A stretch of DNA of 64,000 nt from Tethya wilhelma (GCA_964030475.1 CAXIPT010000076.1:24338-88337), one strand, 5' to 3'; numbered from the stretch's first letter, positions 22,395 through 33,741 are shown. Notes: generated from the sequence alone by a model not told the origin. Made by a program: numbers and translations.

Positions 22395-22665
22395 GAGCAA
22401 AATCACGGCAAAGAACACGGTAGCCACAAAGACGGACTCTCCGTTGGAGAAAGACGGCTTAACCACGGTAGTAGGCAGAAAAAAAGACGTACACAGACGG
22501 TGTCTTACGGAAATACAGACGGAGCACGTCTTTGAAGTCCGTCAATAATAGTCTCATTACGGACTTTCACGGTACCGTGAGACTGGCCGTCTTTTCACCG
22601 TATTTGCCACAAATACGGCTGAAAGACGGTACCGTCTTTGATGCGCATTTTCCCTGTGCTGTACT
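22395..22665. repeat. GACGG/CCGTC-rich imperfect foldback repeat
   Basis: The left half is rich in GACGG (AAAGACGGACTCTCCGTTGG, AAAGACGGCTTAACC) and the right half in CCGTC (GGCCGTCTTTTCACCG, GGTACCGTCTTTGATGCGC). Several hairpins such as CACGGTACCGTG are visible. It resembles a degenerate foldback MITE; the ends are not sharp enough to name a target duplication. Confidence 0.5.
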
Positions 22666-22916
22666 CAAACATTTCCGCAATTTTGCATTTATGTTGCAAA
22701 AATGGTGAAACTTACGTAGCCACACCTACTTTATAATTAGTGGGTGGGGCTATTAACCTTGAGTTACTCTTTTTATATGATATGGTACTTGAGTTGATTA
22801 TATTGTCCCAAAGTCAGTGTACTAATGTGTATATGTTATAATTTTTGCCTGACCCAGTCCTTAATGCACCTGAGTAGATGCTCACATAATTTGCGACAAA
22901 AACTAAAATTTCCCCA

Positions 22917-23385
22917 TGGACATAAACACTTAGACAACAGACACTTTTAACTATACAGAAAAATAGACAGACACATAAATTATGACAAAACGAATCATTC
23001 CTCAAATAAACACTTTGACAACAGACACGTTTCACTATATTTTGCGACTTACTATCTTGAACGGGACAACAAAGCACAAAGAAATGCAATACAATGTGTG
23101 TATCCTGCTCAAAGGCTCAGCCGGTGCGAGTACGTATAAATTTACAGACCCAAGTAAAAGATACCTTCATAGAGAAAATAGACGCTCACAGACGCTCAAT
23201 TCCCCACATAAACACTTTGACAACAGACACGTTTCACTATAGGGAAAAATAGACACTCACATAAATTATAACAAAAAAAAGGAACATTCCTCAAATAAAT
23301 GCTTTCAAAACAGACACGTTTCACTATATTTTGCAACTTACTGTCTTGAACGGGACAACAAATTTAAAGCACAAAAAAATTGCAA
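22917..23385. repeat. Tandem/direct repeats with an ACAACAGACAC core
   Basis: Two direct copies (about 22917-23090 and 23205-23380) share ACAACAGACACGTTTCACTA, TCCTCAAATAAA and CTTGAACGGGACAACAAA in the same order. The core ACAACAGACAC (AAAACAGACAC in one case) appears four times. 23386-23745 shows a segment (23520-23590) similar to 27700-27780 but no gene. Confidence 0.7.
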
Positions 23386-23749
23386 ACTGCTTCCGATGAC
23401 AAGGATGTGGTGCAGTGTTCCCAGACTGACTTTTAAGGTGCATGTTACATATAGCCTTGTAAACCGCCTCTTCCATGCACTTTCATTTTTTCTTTCGATC
23501 TTTTTCAACGGACCGTAGGCGTATTCAATATTATTATTCTAAATAATGCACACCACTGTGCGTTATGAAGGTAAAGAAAGAAGCAGCCTTAGAATGTGCA
23601 TCATGGATAAAGTAATGTCTGCATGGTAGAGTGTGTCCCAGGAGACACCCAACAGTGACCAATGTTGACTTCAGGTAGATAACTAGTCGAAAAGACTCTG
23701 AAATGACACTAACAACCAGAATTGTACTCTATTTTGTGCTTATCCACTC

Positions 23750-24435
23750 ATGTACACAACCAAATCTGTAAAATAGCGTTACGTCAGTGAAATTATCTCA
23801 CTACTGTTTCGTGCACGTGTATCGTTAACGTATTTTTTTCCTTAACGATGCAATAATGTGCATCGTTGCTGATACATTAATAACAGTTCTATAGAAATTT
23901 TGTGAATGAACCAGTAGTAAGTAAAAATTATGATAACAATAATGATCAAATTCGTTGCTGTTTCACTACTGTAATATTTAATGTATCAAGGATGGATCTA
24001 ATTCTTCATGAATCTATAGTGTAAATCCTTAGCGATTCAATGATAAAAAAAAAGGCGCAATCCTGGCAGTGACCGTTAAAATGGCAGCTAAGGCAGATAA
24101 GCTAGTACTCAAAGGTGTATGCCAGGCCGATGGTAGCTCCAGCTGGTTGACTAAGCGCAGCAAGGCTGACCAAGAGTATATGAGTCCAATCCAGCAATCT
24201 AGGCAAGGCCCCACGGAAAAGGAGAACTGTCACCGTCACAGTGGTAATTCCAATGATCTGACTGCCCAATTTAAAAATAACTGGCTCTCGACAAAAAAGT
24301 AAGCATGTATTTGATCATAGATTATTATATCAAAATATGATTTGATTGTTGTATCATTAGATTCATAGCTATATCAGTTAAAATACGGCTATACAGAGCA
24401 CTATATTGAAATGTGCATAATATACTTATTTCCAT
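23750..24435 (+). mobile_element. 5' end of the CACTA-like element, plus-strand copy
   Basis: Matches 33390-34082 read on the minus strand: TIR region TACACAACCAAATCTG, about 310 bp of leader, then an exon from ATG at 24081 (MAAKADKLVLKG...) to a donor at 24300, then the same intron. The match ends at the intron's acceptor: the intact copy reads TTTCCAG|GTTGAGG, here TTTCCATGTCC. The exon differs from the other copy by an inserted residue and a few substitutions. The element's next exons do not follow. Confidence 0.75.
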
Positions 24436-24439
24436 GTCC

Positions 24440-24963
24440 ATGGTTACATGCATGTACACACATGATAGTATTACACCGCTGGTGGCATCCCCTTCTATGT
24501 CATTTCACCAAAAGAGATCGTGAAAATGTGCTTCAAGTATTGCTAGACTTCCAACTGAACCAGAATGTGAAGTTAGGTAACTATTCCAATTGCAACATGC
24601 ATAAAACTTAACTATGTACAACATGTATAGGGAAATGTTCCATGGAAAACGGTGGATGGAGGATCCAAGATTTTTCACTCCGGCAATGTCTTCTCACATT
24701 GGTCAGCTATTCATAGGAGATTTTATAGAATACAGCAGTCAAGACTCCTTATGTAATGTGGCCAAGATTGTGCAGTTCTTACATAAGGTATAATGTTGTG
24801 ATATAGCAGTTACATCCCAAACATGTATGGTCACGTGTATACATTTTATGATGATAGGAAGGATTGGAAAACGTATATGTCAGAATTGTGCCATTAAAAA
24901 TGGAAGAGGATTATTCGTATTCAATTAAACCAGTTACATGTATACCTCTGGATGCAATAGTGA
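24440..24963 (+). pseudogene. Transposase fragments (tentative C-terminal region)
   Basis: Three exon-like pieces: HRWWHPLLCHFTKRDRENVL near 24475-24570; MFHGKRWMEDPRFFTPAM continuing to AKIVQFLHK at 24635-24788, followed by a donor; and ENVYVRIVPLKMEEDYSYS at 24860-24960. The last matches 31657-31805 on the minus strand, where the run of A is one base shorter and the frame breaks. The stretch VGxFxxY/F...I..FLHK...V.V could be the BAH-like C-terminal region of a Plavaka-type transposase. It ends at the isolated N (24964). Confidence 0.4.
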
Positions 24964-24964
24964 G

Positions 24965-26850
24965 NCAGAAATCAATGCTTTCTTTGGTGGTGAACCTTGT
25001 TGTGCTGTTGGTCCTGAGAAGAGTGCTTGCTGGAAGCAGTTTGGACAAGAGAAAGCTAGGAGAGAGACTATGGATTTGGAAAAGAAAGAAGTTGACCTTG
25101 TGATCTTAGCTGAATTGAGAGTGATGCGAAGCGAGGGACGTGCAGGTCGTTCAGTGATTAGCTACCAGTTCATGGGAAAGCCTATTTGCAAATCTGCATT
25201 TCTTTTCATGCACAATGTTGGGGCTTATAAAAGAATGAAAAATCTCATTAGTTATTATTCAAATGCTAGCTGGTTTATCCTCAAGAATCCACCAAAACAG
25301 TAGGAAGCGTCCCCATAACTGTACGGAAGCGGATGTCATTGAAGAAATTAAGGCCTTCATAGAGAAGTTTGCAGATAATTAACCATGCTTTGCCATTACC
25401 TGGTAGACTCCCAGCATACAAAGACTATCAAATTATGCTATTGCCTTCTGACATGTCTAAAAGCGCTGTGTATCGCTTTTACGCAAGATCTTGTGAAAGT
25501 GACCTGGGGAGTTTGGTGACACTTCGTACATTCACAAGCATGTGGAATCAGCTTTGTCCTTATGTACGTGTAATGAAACCTGCCACTGATTTGTGTTTTA
25601 CTTGTCAGCAGAATGCAAACCTCCTAATGAAAGCTGCAAACATGCCTGAATCGGTGAAATCAAACAGGCTCACAGATGTTCAGAAACATCTTCAGGATGC
25701 TCGATCACAACGACAGTACTAATAATCAATGCAATAGTGCCAAAGAGGCTCTGAAAAACAACCCGAGATGCACTATAGTTTTGACTATGCGCAACAGGTG
25801 CATTACCTCACAACAACCAGGCCCAATATTTTTCAAAACACCGAGGAAATGTGGGGTCTTTGGAGTTGCTTGTCAAGCCACCTCAATGCAAGTCAATTAT
25901 CTGATTGATGAGGCTGACATGGTAGGAAAAGTAGCCAATGCCACTATAAGCTTGCTTCATCACTACCTGCAGACCCATGGCCACAAAGTCAAACATCTCA
26001 AACTACATGCTGACAATTGTGTTGGTCAGAACAAAAACAATTATGTAGTGCAGTATCTCATGTGGTAAATTTTAACGAAATGATTGAACTCTCTTTCATG
26101 CTTGTCGGGCACACTAAGTTTGCCCCGGATAGATTTTTTGGATTGTTCAAGAATCTCTTTCGAAAATTAAAGGTTGATTTAATGGTAGACATTGAGAGAG
26201 TTGTCAATGAATCTTCAGTTGCTGGTAATAACAAGGCACAGCTGACAGTTTCTAGCACAGGAATTCGTCTGGTTGACTAGTACAATTGGTCAGAATTCCT
26301 TACTGAATCTTTCAAGGCAATTCCTAATATCACAAAATACCACCACTTCACGGTAAAGAAGGCAACGGTCCAGGAAATTAAGGTGTTTGTGAAGGAATAC
26401 TCACACTCTACTGAGGAGAAAGTTGCCATTTACAAAAAAGGTGTAACTGCTGTATCACTTCAAGGGAAGAAACCTCAAGAGATAATTCCAACAGGCCTCG
26501 ATGCTGCGAGACAGCGGTATTTATATGATGAAATCCGCCCTTTCTGCTCTAACAACCTAGCTAAAGACAAGTCATGCCCATTGAATACTCACACTCTACT
26601 GAGGAGAAAAGTTGCCATTTACAAAAAAAGGTGTAACCGCTGTATCACTTCGAGGGAAGAAACCTCAAGAGATAATTCCAACAGGCCTCGATGCTCGACA
26701 GTGGTATTTATATGATGAAATCCGCCCTTTCTGCTCTAACAACCTAGCTAAAGACATGTCATGCCCATTCCTCGTCCCAACAGTAATAAAAAACAGAGCA
26801 AACGGAATAACTATTACCACGCATTTTTTTTTTGTTAATTAGCGTTGCTA
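24965..26850 (+). pseudogene. DDE-like transposase of the DNCxGQN type (DUF7869-like), multiply broken
   Basis: Begins EINAFFGGEPCCAVG, then KKEVDLVILAELRVMRSEGR and SYQFMGKPICKSAF (24965-25300). After a frame change come RKRPHNCTEADVIEE (25290-25370), LPLPGRLPAYKDYQIMLLPS and VYRFYARSCES (25369-25722), SFDYAQQVHY near 25770, then TPRKCGVFGVACQATSMQVN and KHLKLHADNCVGQNKNNY (25676-26068), GHTKFAPDRFFGLFK (26017-26280) and YNWSEFLTESF. Two candidate acidic residues are the D of SFDYAQQ and the D of HADNC. At least five frame breaks or stops are present and the C terminus is tandemly duplicated. From memory this family is widespread in cnidarians and sponges and carries a DUF7869-like domain; the transposase role is inferred. 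Confidence 0.65.
26397..26772 (+). repeat. 188-bp tandem duplication inside the transposase C terminus
   Basis: 26397-26584 and 26585-26772 are near-identical, each starting ATACTCACACTCTACTGAGG and ending GACA(A/T)GTCATGCCCATT. The second copy has an extra A in the run after GAGGAG and lost CGA near 26694, so the frame differs. Repeated peptide: VAIYKKGVTAVSL. 26850-27260 holds no supported gene. Confidence 0.9.
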
Positions 26851-27261
26851 TGGTGTTTTCACAAGAACAGAGAGACATTTGCGAAAAAAAAAATCTGGAC
26901 TAATTTCATTGTACTATTGTTAACCTAAAATGTCAAATTTGGCCATAAGGGCCCTTTTAGCTTTCCAGGTCACAAATGATAGACAATACTTCTCTCTTTC
27001 CATGAATATTTGCCTAGCCAAAACAACTTGTTCCTCAGAATAACTGCATGCATAGATTTAGAATACACACCAACACAATCACCACACACAGTATGATACT
27101 TACATTAGAGAGGTATACAAAATTATTCACGTACTACATAGGTGGAGTTCAAAGGTTATTAACTACGTGGCATTATTATGGGCATGCGCATTTGCCTCTA
27201 CCGTATGGAATGTTGTACCTGCTACTCAAGCTGTTAACCAGTATCTGATAGTCTCCATACC

Positions 27262-27665
27262 TGTAGTGTGAATAAACAAGTAGTAAAAATTTCAAAAAAA
27301 TAAGTAATGTAGTGCAGAACAAGGCATATATATCTCAATTTCGGCACATGACTACTTCATTTCTTACACCCAACTCTTGCCCAGCAGTTCACTTTATGTT
27401 AGCTGTCTGTTATAGTTTACTCCATTACTTAGCCAACTGATTAGTAAAAATTTGAATAAAATAAGCTATGGTATATTATTCAGTGTACAGATTACTACAT
27501 TTACGACACTGAGGATCATACGAAAGATCAAGAATAAAAATGAAGTAGCTGAAATTGAGACATGCCTTGTTCCTAGATCAGCAGCAATACTTTCTACCGC
27601 ACTGCTGAAAATTTTTACTATAATATTATTGATGGTCTTTAGCCACTCACTCACGTGATTTTGGG
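27262..27665. repeat. Foldback repeat R2 (first copy)
   Basis: The left arm AGTAAAAATTTCAAAAAAAT ... AACAAGGCAT ... TTTCGGCACATGACTACTTC (27272-27365) and the right arm AAAATGAAGTAGCTGAAATT ... GCCTTGTTCC ... GAAAATTTTTACT (27535-27620) are inverted. R2 recurs at about 45368-45762, 46505-46685, 49005-49340, 54060-54830 (split by a MITE), 58645-59000 and 59790-60065. Arms are about 100-110 bp with a variable centre. No coding. Confidence 0.8.
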
Positions 27666-30182
27666 GACCAAGCCTTAATTCCCTACAATGGACCTGTATT
27701 CAATACTATTATTCTAAATAATGCACACCACCGCGCACTATAGCGGGAAGGCACTGAGGGTGAAGAAAGAAGCAGCCTCATTTTTGTGATTTTATCCACC
27801 TTTTGGACAAGATTTCTGGATTGTTATACGTCTGTAAGTTTCTGCCAGATATTCACTAAGAATCACCGCTACACAACCAAATTTGAGATCACGTGTCATT
27901 AACGGAAACAACAACGATTCGTTATGTGTGCTACGTTGATGAAACGCCTACTTCGGGTAAGGTTCACGATCAGCTAAGTTTATGCCTGTTTTGAACCATT
28001 CTGGTTGAATACTATTGAAACGTACAAGTTATTCTTAGCGAATCTTTAAAATTAGTATGTTATCTAGTCATGATATACTTTACTGAATTGCTAACTTCGC
28101 AACTGAAGGCAGTCCCTAAATGGCCCTACCCATGCAGCCAGGCTATAGATATACCAGTACTGTGATCAAGTTTCAAACATGTATATAAAAACAATATAAC
28201 TTTTCTGAATAGCACAAAAATTATGACTAAATACATAATGAATCAGTTATTCATACAATATATGTTTAGACAAAAAATATTACAAGACCAATCGTGTTTT
28301 AATACAAGTTGAGAATAAAAAACAGTCTCGTGTTCAATTTGTCTAGCATGTGAACTATCTTACACTGTCGGACATGCTTTACACTGTCACATCATCTTGC
28401 ATAATCAATGCAGTGTCTGTTATGCATGAGTGTGCATCAACTTGTAAGCAATGGACACTCGTACTCATTCTGTATGGCAATCTCACCAACAACCATTGGA
28501 TAGAGAGGCCTGATAATACAATATCTGTTTTCATTCCTTGATCCACTGTCTACAAGTTGAAAACACTGGACTGGTAATCCAATTTCTTTTGATTCAGAGT
28601 TAGAATTCTGCAAAAATTATAGTGTGTGTAGATTGAAAAAAGTGTCAATTTGAGATGCTAAATTAAAAATTAATAGTCAGAATGACTATCATACAGTCAT
28701 AATACAGTCATGCAGGCTGATATTATGCATGACAATGCATAAGTTTAAACTTGCCTCATGAGATTGTTCGTTGTATTGCACAAAACTTCCCACTGTAATC
28801 AAGCTTCCATTAACACTCATCACTCCTTTGCAGCTTTGTACAACTGTCTGTTAGTCAATTCCTGAGCTAATGAACGTGAATTTACCCCGGTTCATTGCTA
28901 TTTGACGTATAGTTTGCTCAGACTCATCGACAAGCTCATACAAATTGAGCTTAAGGGACCCCAACTTCTCCCTCTGTGGAGACACCTTAAAGTTTGTGAA
29001 AAACAATGCATGTATAACAAATATCTTCAAGTTATTTGCCTAACGACAAAAAAAAATTCACCTTTCTTAGTGTCCCATGTCTATAAATTGGCTTATGTGA
29101 CAAGAGATCTTGGGCTGACATTCCATTGATGAAGCATTGGACAGCATTTGATTGAAATAATTCCACTAGTTCATCACCAGCTCTACAAAAAATTTTAGTA
29201 ACATAAAATTGTGTCACATATTAAATGCAGTCATGCATGGCGAGTTAAATTTGTTCGTACATGTAATTTAGTACCTGTTACTGTCACCATAAGTTCCACC
29301 ACCACAAACAAATCTCAAACATTCCAGTTTAGTAAAGCCTACAGCAATGTCTCTGCTTGGTGCTTGTTTGTTGCTAAAAATATTTCTTGTCCGAATCAGA
29401 GAATTGTAGGCTTCACATCTATTATTATTGTAAATCTATTTATAATTATAGGAAATTATTATGCATGGCATTGCATGCTTGCATTGAAAGTATATTATGT
29501 ACCTTTCAGTATTGAATGATGAAGGGTGTCCAAAATCAAAAATGTTGTCAATAAGATGAAGGAATAGATGTACTTAAATCTTTTTTGACATGAATGGAGC
29601 ATACTGAATAACAGCTTGAACAAAGTCATTGCAAACTTGGCGGTAACTCACTACCACATCCCACATCAGCAAGCTTAAAGGAGTCGCAGTATGTTATCTT
29701 GAAAACCTTTATATATATATATATATATATTATACATGTCAAACTTGATTATTATGTAATTTTGAAATGTTATATATACTTGAACACAATGCAGTATAAT
29801 TATGCAGTGTGTATAGTATATACTGGATTATGACCTTGGAGAGAGCCAACCACACTTTTTTTTCATCTGATGTAAGGTGGAATTTGAAGAGAAATAGAGC
29901 ACCCTGTGCAAGGGACTTGAAATCTCTACCTACAAGATATTTATAGTATTTGCATACACGGTAGCTCAATTTCATTTTGAATTCAAGGACACCCAGCACT
30001 TAATCTTTCTCTTTGTCGTTCAATCTTTTCATCAGCAAATACTTATATGGTCCGAGCAGTATAGTATGCAGTGTTTCAACTGGAGTACTTCTATATTAAA
30101 ATCATGTGTGTAATGGCATGACACACAGTTGTGTAATAATAATAATTTTGACACTAAGCTTAATTACTAAAATGTATGTATT

Positions 30183-30342
30183 AGTTAATGCACCGTCGCG
30201 AGTACTCTACGTAAATTATTGGGTGAGGGGAAGTTCGAGAAGGTCATGTAGCACGAGGCGAAGCCGAGTGCTTCATGAGCTTCGAGAACTTTCCCGAACC
30301 CAATAATTTATGTAGAGTACGAGCGTTTACGGTGCATTAACT
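30183..30342. mobile_element. 160-bp palindromic MITE
   Basis: Arms GTTAATGCACCGTCGCGAGT ... GTAAATTATTGGGT and ACCCAATAATTTATG ... GAGCGTTTACGGTGCATTAAC pair almost end to end, around a small centre with GAGGCGAAGCCGAGTGCTTC. It lies in an intron of the CACTA-like transposase. No coding capacity. Target duplication ambiguous because the termini themselves contain TTAA. Confidence 0.8.
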
Positions 30343-30631
30343 GGTTTGTAGTATGAAAAAGTCTAACAGTTCTTCGTTGACTAGAATGGCTGAGCAATTT
30401 GAGTACAGTTCGGTGTTTTTGAAGCAAAGTTTTGGAGCTAGATAGCCCTCCAAAGAAGAGGCTCAAGTCAGCGCATTGCCAAGAGTAGCCTGACATCTAG
30501 GTTTGCTGCTCCAGTTTCAGAGAAAGAGGCCAACGAAGCGGCAGCAAAAGGAGAGGTGCCATTGAAAGACAGGTGAACTTGTATCAGTCTTAATTTGCTT
30601 TCTAACTCTAAAACAAACTGTATTCGCTGCA

Positions 30632-30730
30632 ACTGTGCTCTATTATTCCTAGCCGTGCTCTATAATTCCCAGCCGTGCTCTATTATGCCCAACCGTGCTC
30701 TATTATCCCTAGCCATGCTCTATTTTCCAA
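30632..30730. repeat. Minisatellite, five units of about 20 bp
   Basis: Five consecutive units of the form GTGCTCTATTATNCCTAGCC (30632-30730) with one or two changes per unit, in an intron of the CACTA-like transposase next to the palindromic MITE. Confidence 0.88.
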
Positions 30731-31960
30731 CCACAGGATGTTGCGGTCTAGTAGCGCTTACTCTGTACGTAGTACGGGATTTAGAGTAATAGTTTTTCCT
30801 TTGATGTCATAAGGCTTCATACTACAAAACGTGAAAAATTATTGCTTGTGTAATTATTAAAGCTATCACAAACTATTATACCTGTGAAGATCCAGTGGTA
30901 GCTTCAATAAAGGGTTCCCTACATTTTGCCTGAGACCACATTTAGTCTGTAGGTCAGTTTCTGTTCTACCCTTGTCAATCTCGTCAAAAAATGCTAATGA
31001 TTGTTGCTTTGACCCTGGTTGCAAGATGACTCCAGGGTTGTCACTAGAAGCCTGCATGTAGGGTATCAGCTTGAAATAATATGTGATTGAATAAGAATTG
31101 AATATTAAACTGACTCACCATACACATTCTACAGTAGTGTTTTGCTGTTGCTCCCATATGATTCATTAACTCCGAGTGTCTTGGGTTATCACCAATAATG
31201 CACATGACTGGAGCGAACACAATGACTGTCTCTTGTAGGTGAGCATCAAACACCTCAATTCCTGTTTGTTCCAATTCTATCAGCTCTTCAACGACTGGAA
31301 GAGAAATATCCAAGATAGAAGTCTTGTTGGTACAGCACACAAAATGAATATTGTGTAATTTGTGATTCTCTTTTTTTGGAAGCCCAGCTAGACATATGCA
31401 CCATGACTCGAACTTGTTCCACTGTTTAGATTTGTTTCCACTTAAGTCATCAGTGTATAAAATCAATGGTAGCATCACACACTGTCTTCCATTGCATCTT
31501 TCTTTATGTTGATGTACAGCCACAAAAGAATCATATTCCTGGTATGCATGAATTAAATTTACAATGTCATGCATGTGTGCATGGATTAATTGCATACTCC
31601 ATGATTATGTATAAATAATCCAGCATGTCACGATGTACAGTTACTGACCTCAGCACTTAGGGGTTGCATGTCCTGATTAATTTCAAGAGGGGCACATGAT
31701 TGCCTCACTATTGCATCCAGAGGTATACATGTAACTGGTTTAATTGAATACGAATAATCCTCTTCCATTTTAATGGCACAATTCTGACATATACGTTTTC
31801 CAACTCAGTGTAGTTAAGGCATGTCCTTAGTGTGGGTATTTATTGTTTCCCTCAACAAATGTGTAAGATTTGGAAGCTACTAAAGACATCAGTGGAGGTT
31901 AGCTAGCAATATAAACTGTTATGACTATTACTTCAACATTTGTTAAATATTTTAAACCAG

Positions 31961-32328
31961 AAGTGGTCATCTACTGATCTAGCGGATGCTCTGATGAAAC
32001 AGATGCAGGTGACTGAAGATGAGAACATCACTGTTCTTTACAATCGTCATCTTGCAATTTTGGTATGTACCTGCATTGCATGAACTGACACTCGGCAATA
32101 ATTGAATACATGCATGTTGTATAATATACTGTATTATAATTATAGAGGAAGTATTACAGAGAGGCAGAGGAACCTAATCCAAATTGCCAAGGATTCAGGA
32201 ACTGGTTGGAAGAGACTTATCCTGCAGGACCCACCGAAGATGATTGGTTGACAATATTGGAAGAAGATTATGGATACCCTTACCATCTTTCAGTAGAGAT
32301 CCCACCAACTGATCATGATCATGAAGAG
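31961..32328 (+). other. Two plus-strand exons of an unidentified protein
   Basis: Exon A (31961-32062, 34 codons) reads KWSSTDLADALMKQMQVTED onward and has an AG before it and GTATGT after it. Exon B (32156-32328) starts RKYYREAEEPNPNCQGFRNW, preceded by TTATAG and followed by GTAGTATA. The K-W-S-x-x-D-L-x-x-A-L pattern looks like a short helix-turn-helix as in pipsqueak/CENP-B N termini, but that is a weak resemblance. It runs opposite to the CACTA-like genes around it, so it is either a second inserted fragment or an antisense gene of the element. No start or end was found. Confidence 0.4.
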
Positions 32329-32755
32329 GTAGTATATACCAATACCAGTGGCCAGGAACAACAACCTGGCCTGGGATCTGAGCCAGGCAAGATGCCACAT
32401 GTGCTGATAACATATAAATACTTTCACTGGACTGAATTATTATGAACCAATTCGTGTGTAGGCATTTGTTTCTATATAAACTTTATAATTATTTGACACA
32501 GCTACCGGTATTTAGACAGTGCATGCATGCATGCATACTACATATATTATTATACTACTGTCATCATCATCATCACGTGATTTATTGCTTCATCGATAAC
32601 ATTGTCACATAATAATTATAATTATTAAAATTATAATAAGGCGGGTCATTCATCTGATTGTTATGTTCATTCATAATTGACAATTCATTGACAATTAACT
32701 ATTGTTTGTGTCACAGCTAGTGTAATAGTTTTGTTTATTATTGAGTCAGCAGCTG

Positions 32756-33741
32756 CTAGTCTTCATCACATTTGGTTTCATGATCATCAGCACCAGATTC
32801 ACCCTCATCAGAGAAACTGATATCCCAAATATGTTCAGGTGAGGGAGGGCGAGGAGGCTTCTTGTGTTTGCCCGTGATTTTCAGATGAAACTCCTTTGTT
32901 CCGTATATATCAGTGTTACTTTTATATCACTGCATGAGAAAAATCATTATAATGATTGTATATGGAGCCAATTCTGCAAATTTCTCAGTAACAGTATGCA
33001 TGCACGCATGGACTGTATAATTATAGCAGCATTAATTTTTGTACTATTATATAGTAATTATAGAATAAGCTAGGCCTAGACATCTGCAGGCATTTAGTAT
33101 GCTTACATCTTCACACTCAGGACAGCAATATCTTTTCTGCTTCCTTCCAGCTGGATGAAATGAATACCAATCAGAGATCTCTAGAGGCCTAGAGATCCTA
33201 AGAAGAATAGGCCATTAATAATCATGAATAAAAATTTAATTATCATTATTAATTTAAAAGTGGCATATATGCATGTTCTATGGTGCATACTGTATATTGT
33301 CATGAGACAATGAACCTTACTTTGCATCCACATTTACATCTTGAGGCCCTAACACAAACTCTTCAGGAGTTCTTAGTCTATTCCTCAACCTGGAAATAAG
33401 TATATTATGCACATTTCAATATAGTGCTCTGTATAGCCGTATTTTAACTGATATAGCTATGAATCTAATGATACAACAATCAAATCATATTTTGTTATAA
33501 TAATCTATGATCAAATACATGCTTACTTTTTTGTCGAGAGCCAGTTATTTTTAAATTGGGCAGTCAGATCATTGGAATTACCACCATGACGGTGACAGTT
33601 CTCCTTTTCCGCGGGGCCTTGCCTAGATTGCTGGATTTGACTCATATACTCTTGGTCAGCCTTGCTGCGCTTAGTCAACCAGCTGCAGCTACCATCGGCC
33701 TGGCAACCTTTGAGTACTAGCTTATCTGCCTTAGCTGCCAT
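32756..33741 (-). CDS. Intact 170-aa four-exon accessory protein of the CACTA-like element
   Basis: Exons 33527-33741, 33321-33389, 33107-33197 and 32756-32893 sum to 513 bases, a whole number of codons, with every junction in phase and GT/AG borders (the last acceptor has a poor pyrimidine tract). The start is ATG in AAAATGGCAGC about 340 bp inside the TIR. The protein is basic at the start (MAAKADKLVLKG, KRSKADQEYMSQ), has PAGRKQKRYCCPECEDEF then HLKITGKH, a plausible C-C...H...H zinc site split by an intron, and an acidic tail (ISFSDEGESGADD, KCDED). In plant CACTA elements a second protein binds subterminal DNA; a similar role here is inference. A second copy of exon 1 is at 24081-24300. 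No named domain recognised. Confidence 0.6.

Larger units (their letters stand above)
28366..31805 (-). pseudogene. TNP2/Plavaka-like transposase, about ten exons, with stops
   Basis: Exons I can place: 31657-31805 (uncertain), 31119-31538, 30882-31051, 29835-30090, 29503-29706, 29275-29418, 29062-29182, 28886-28985, then about 28755-28838 and 28445-28612. The catalytic part is in 31119-31538: LPLILYTDDLSGNKSKQWNK, LHNIHFVCCTNK, GDNPRHSEL and HYCRMC. Splicing 30882 to 30090 restores HR-STPVETLHTILLGPYKYL, the L-H-T-x-L-L-G box. Later exons give FNTER-CEAYNSLIRTRNIF and PVQCFQLVDSG. Breaks: a stop after NDKEKD near 30003, an inserted GTAGTGAGTT and a K-to-stop change in exon 29503-29706 (both absent from the 21568-21761 copy). 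The protein would cut and join the CACTA ends. The N-terminal extent is unclear. Confidence 0.78.
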
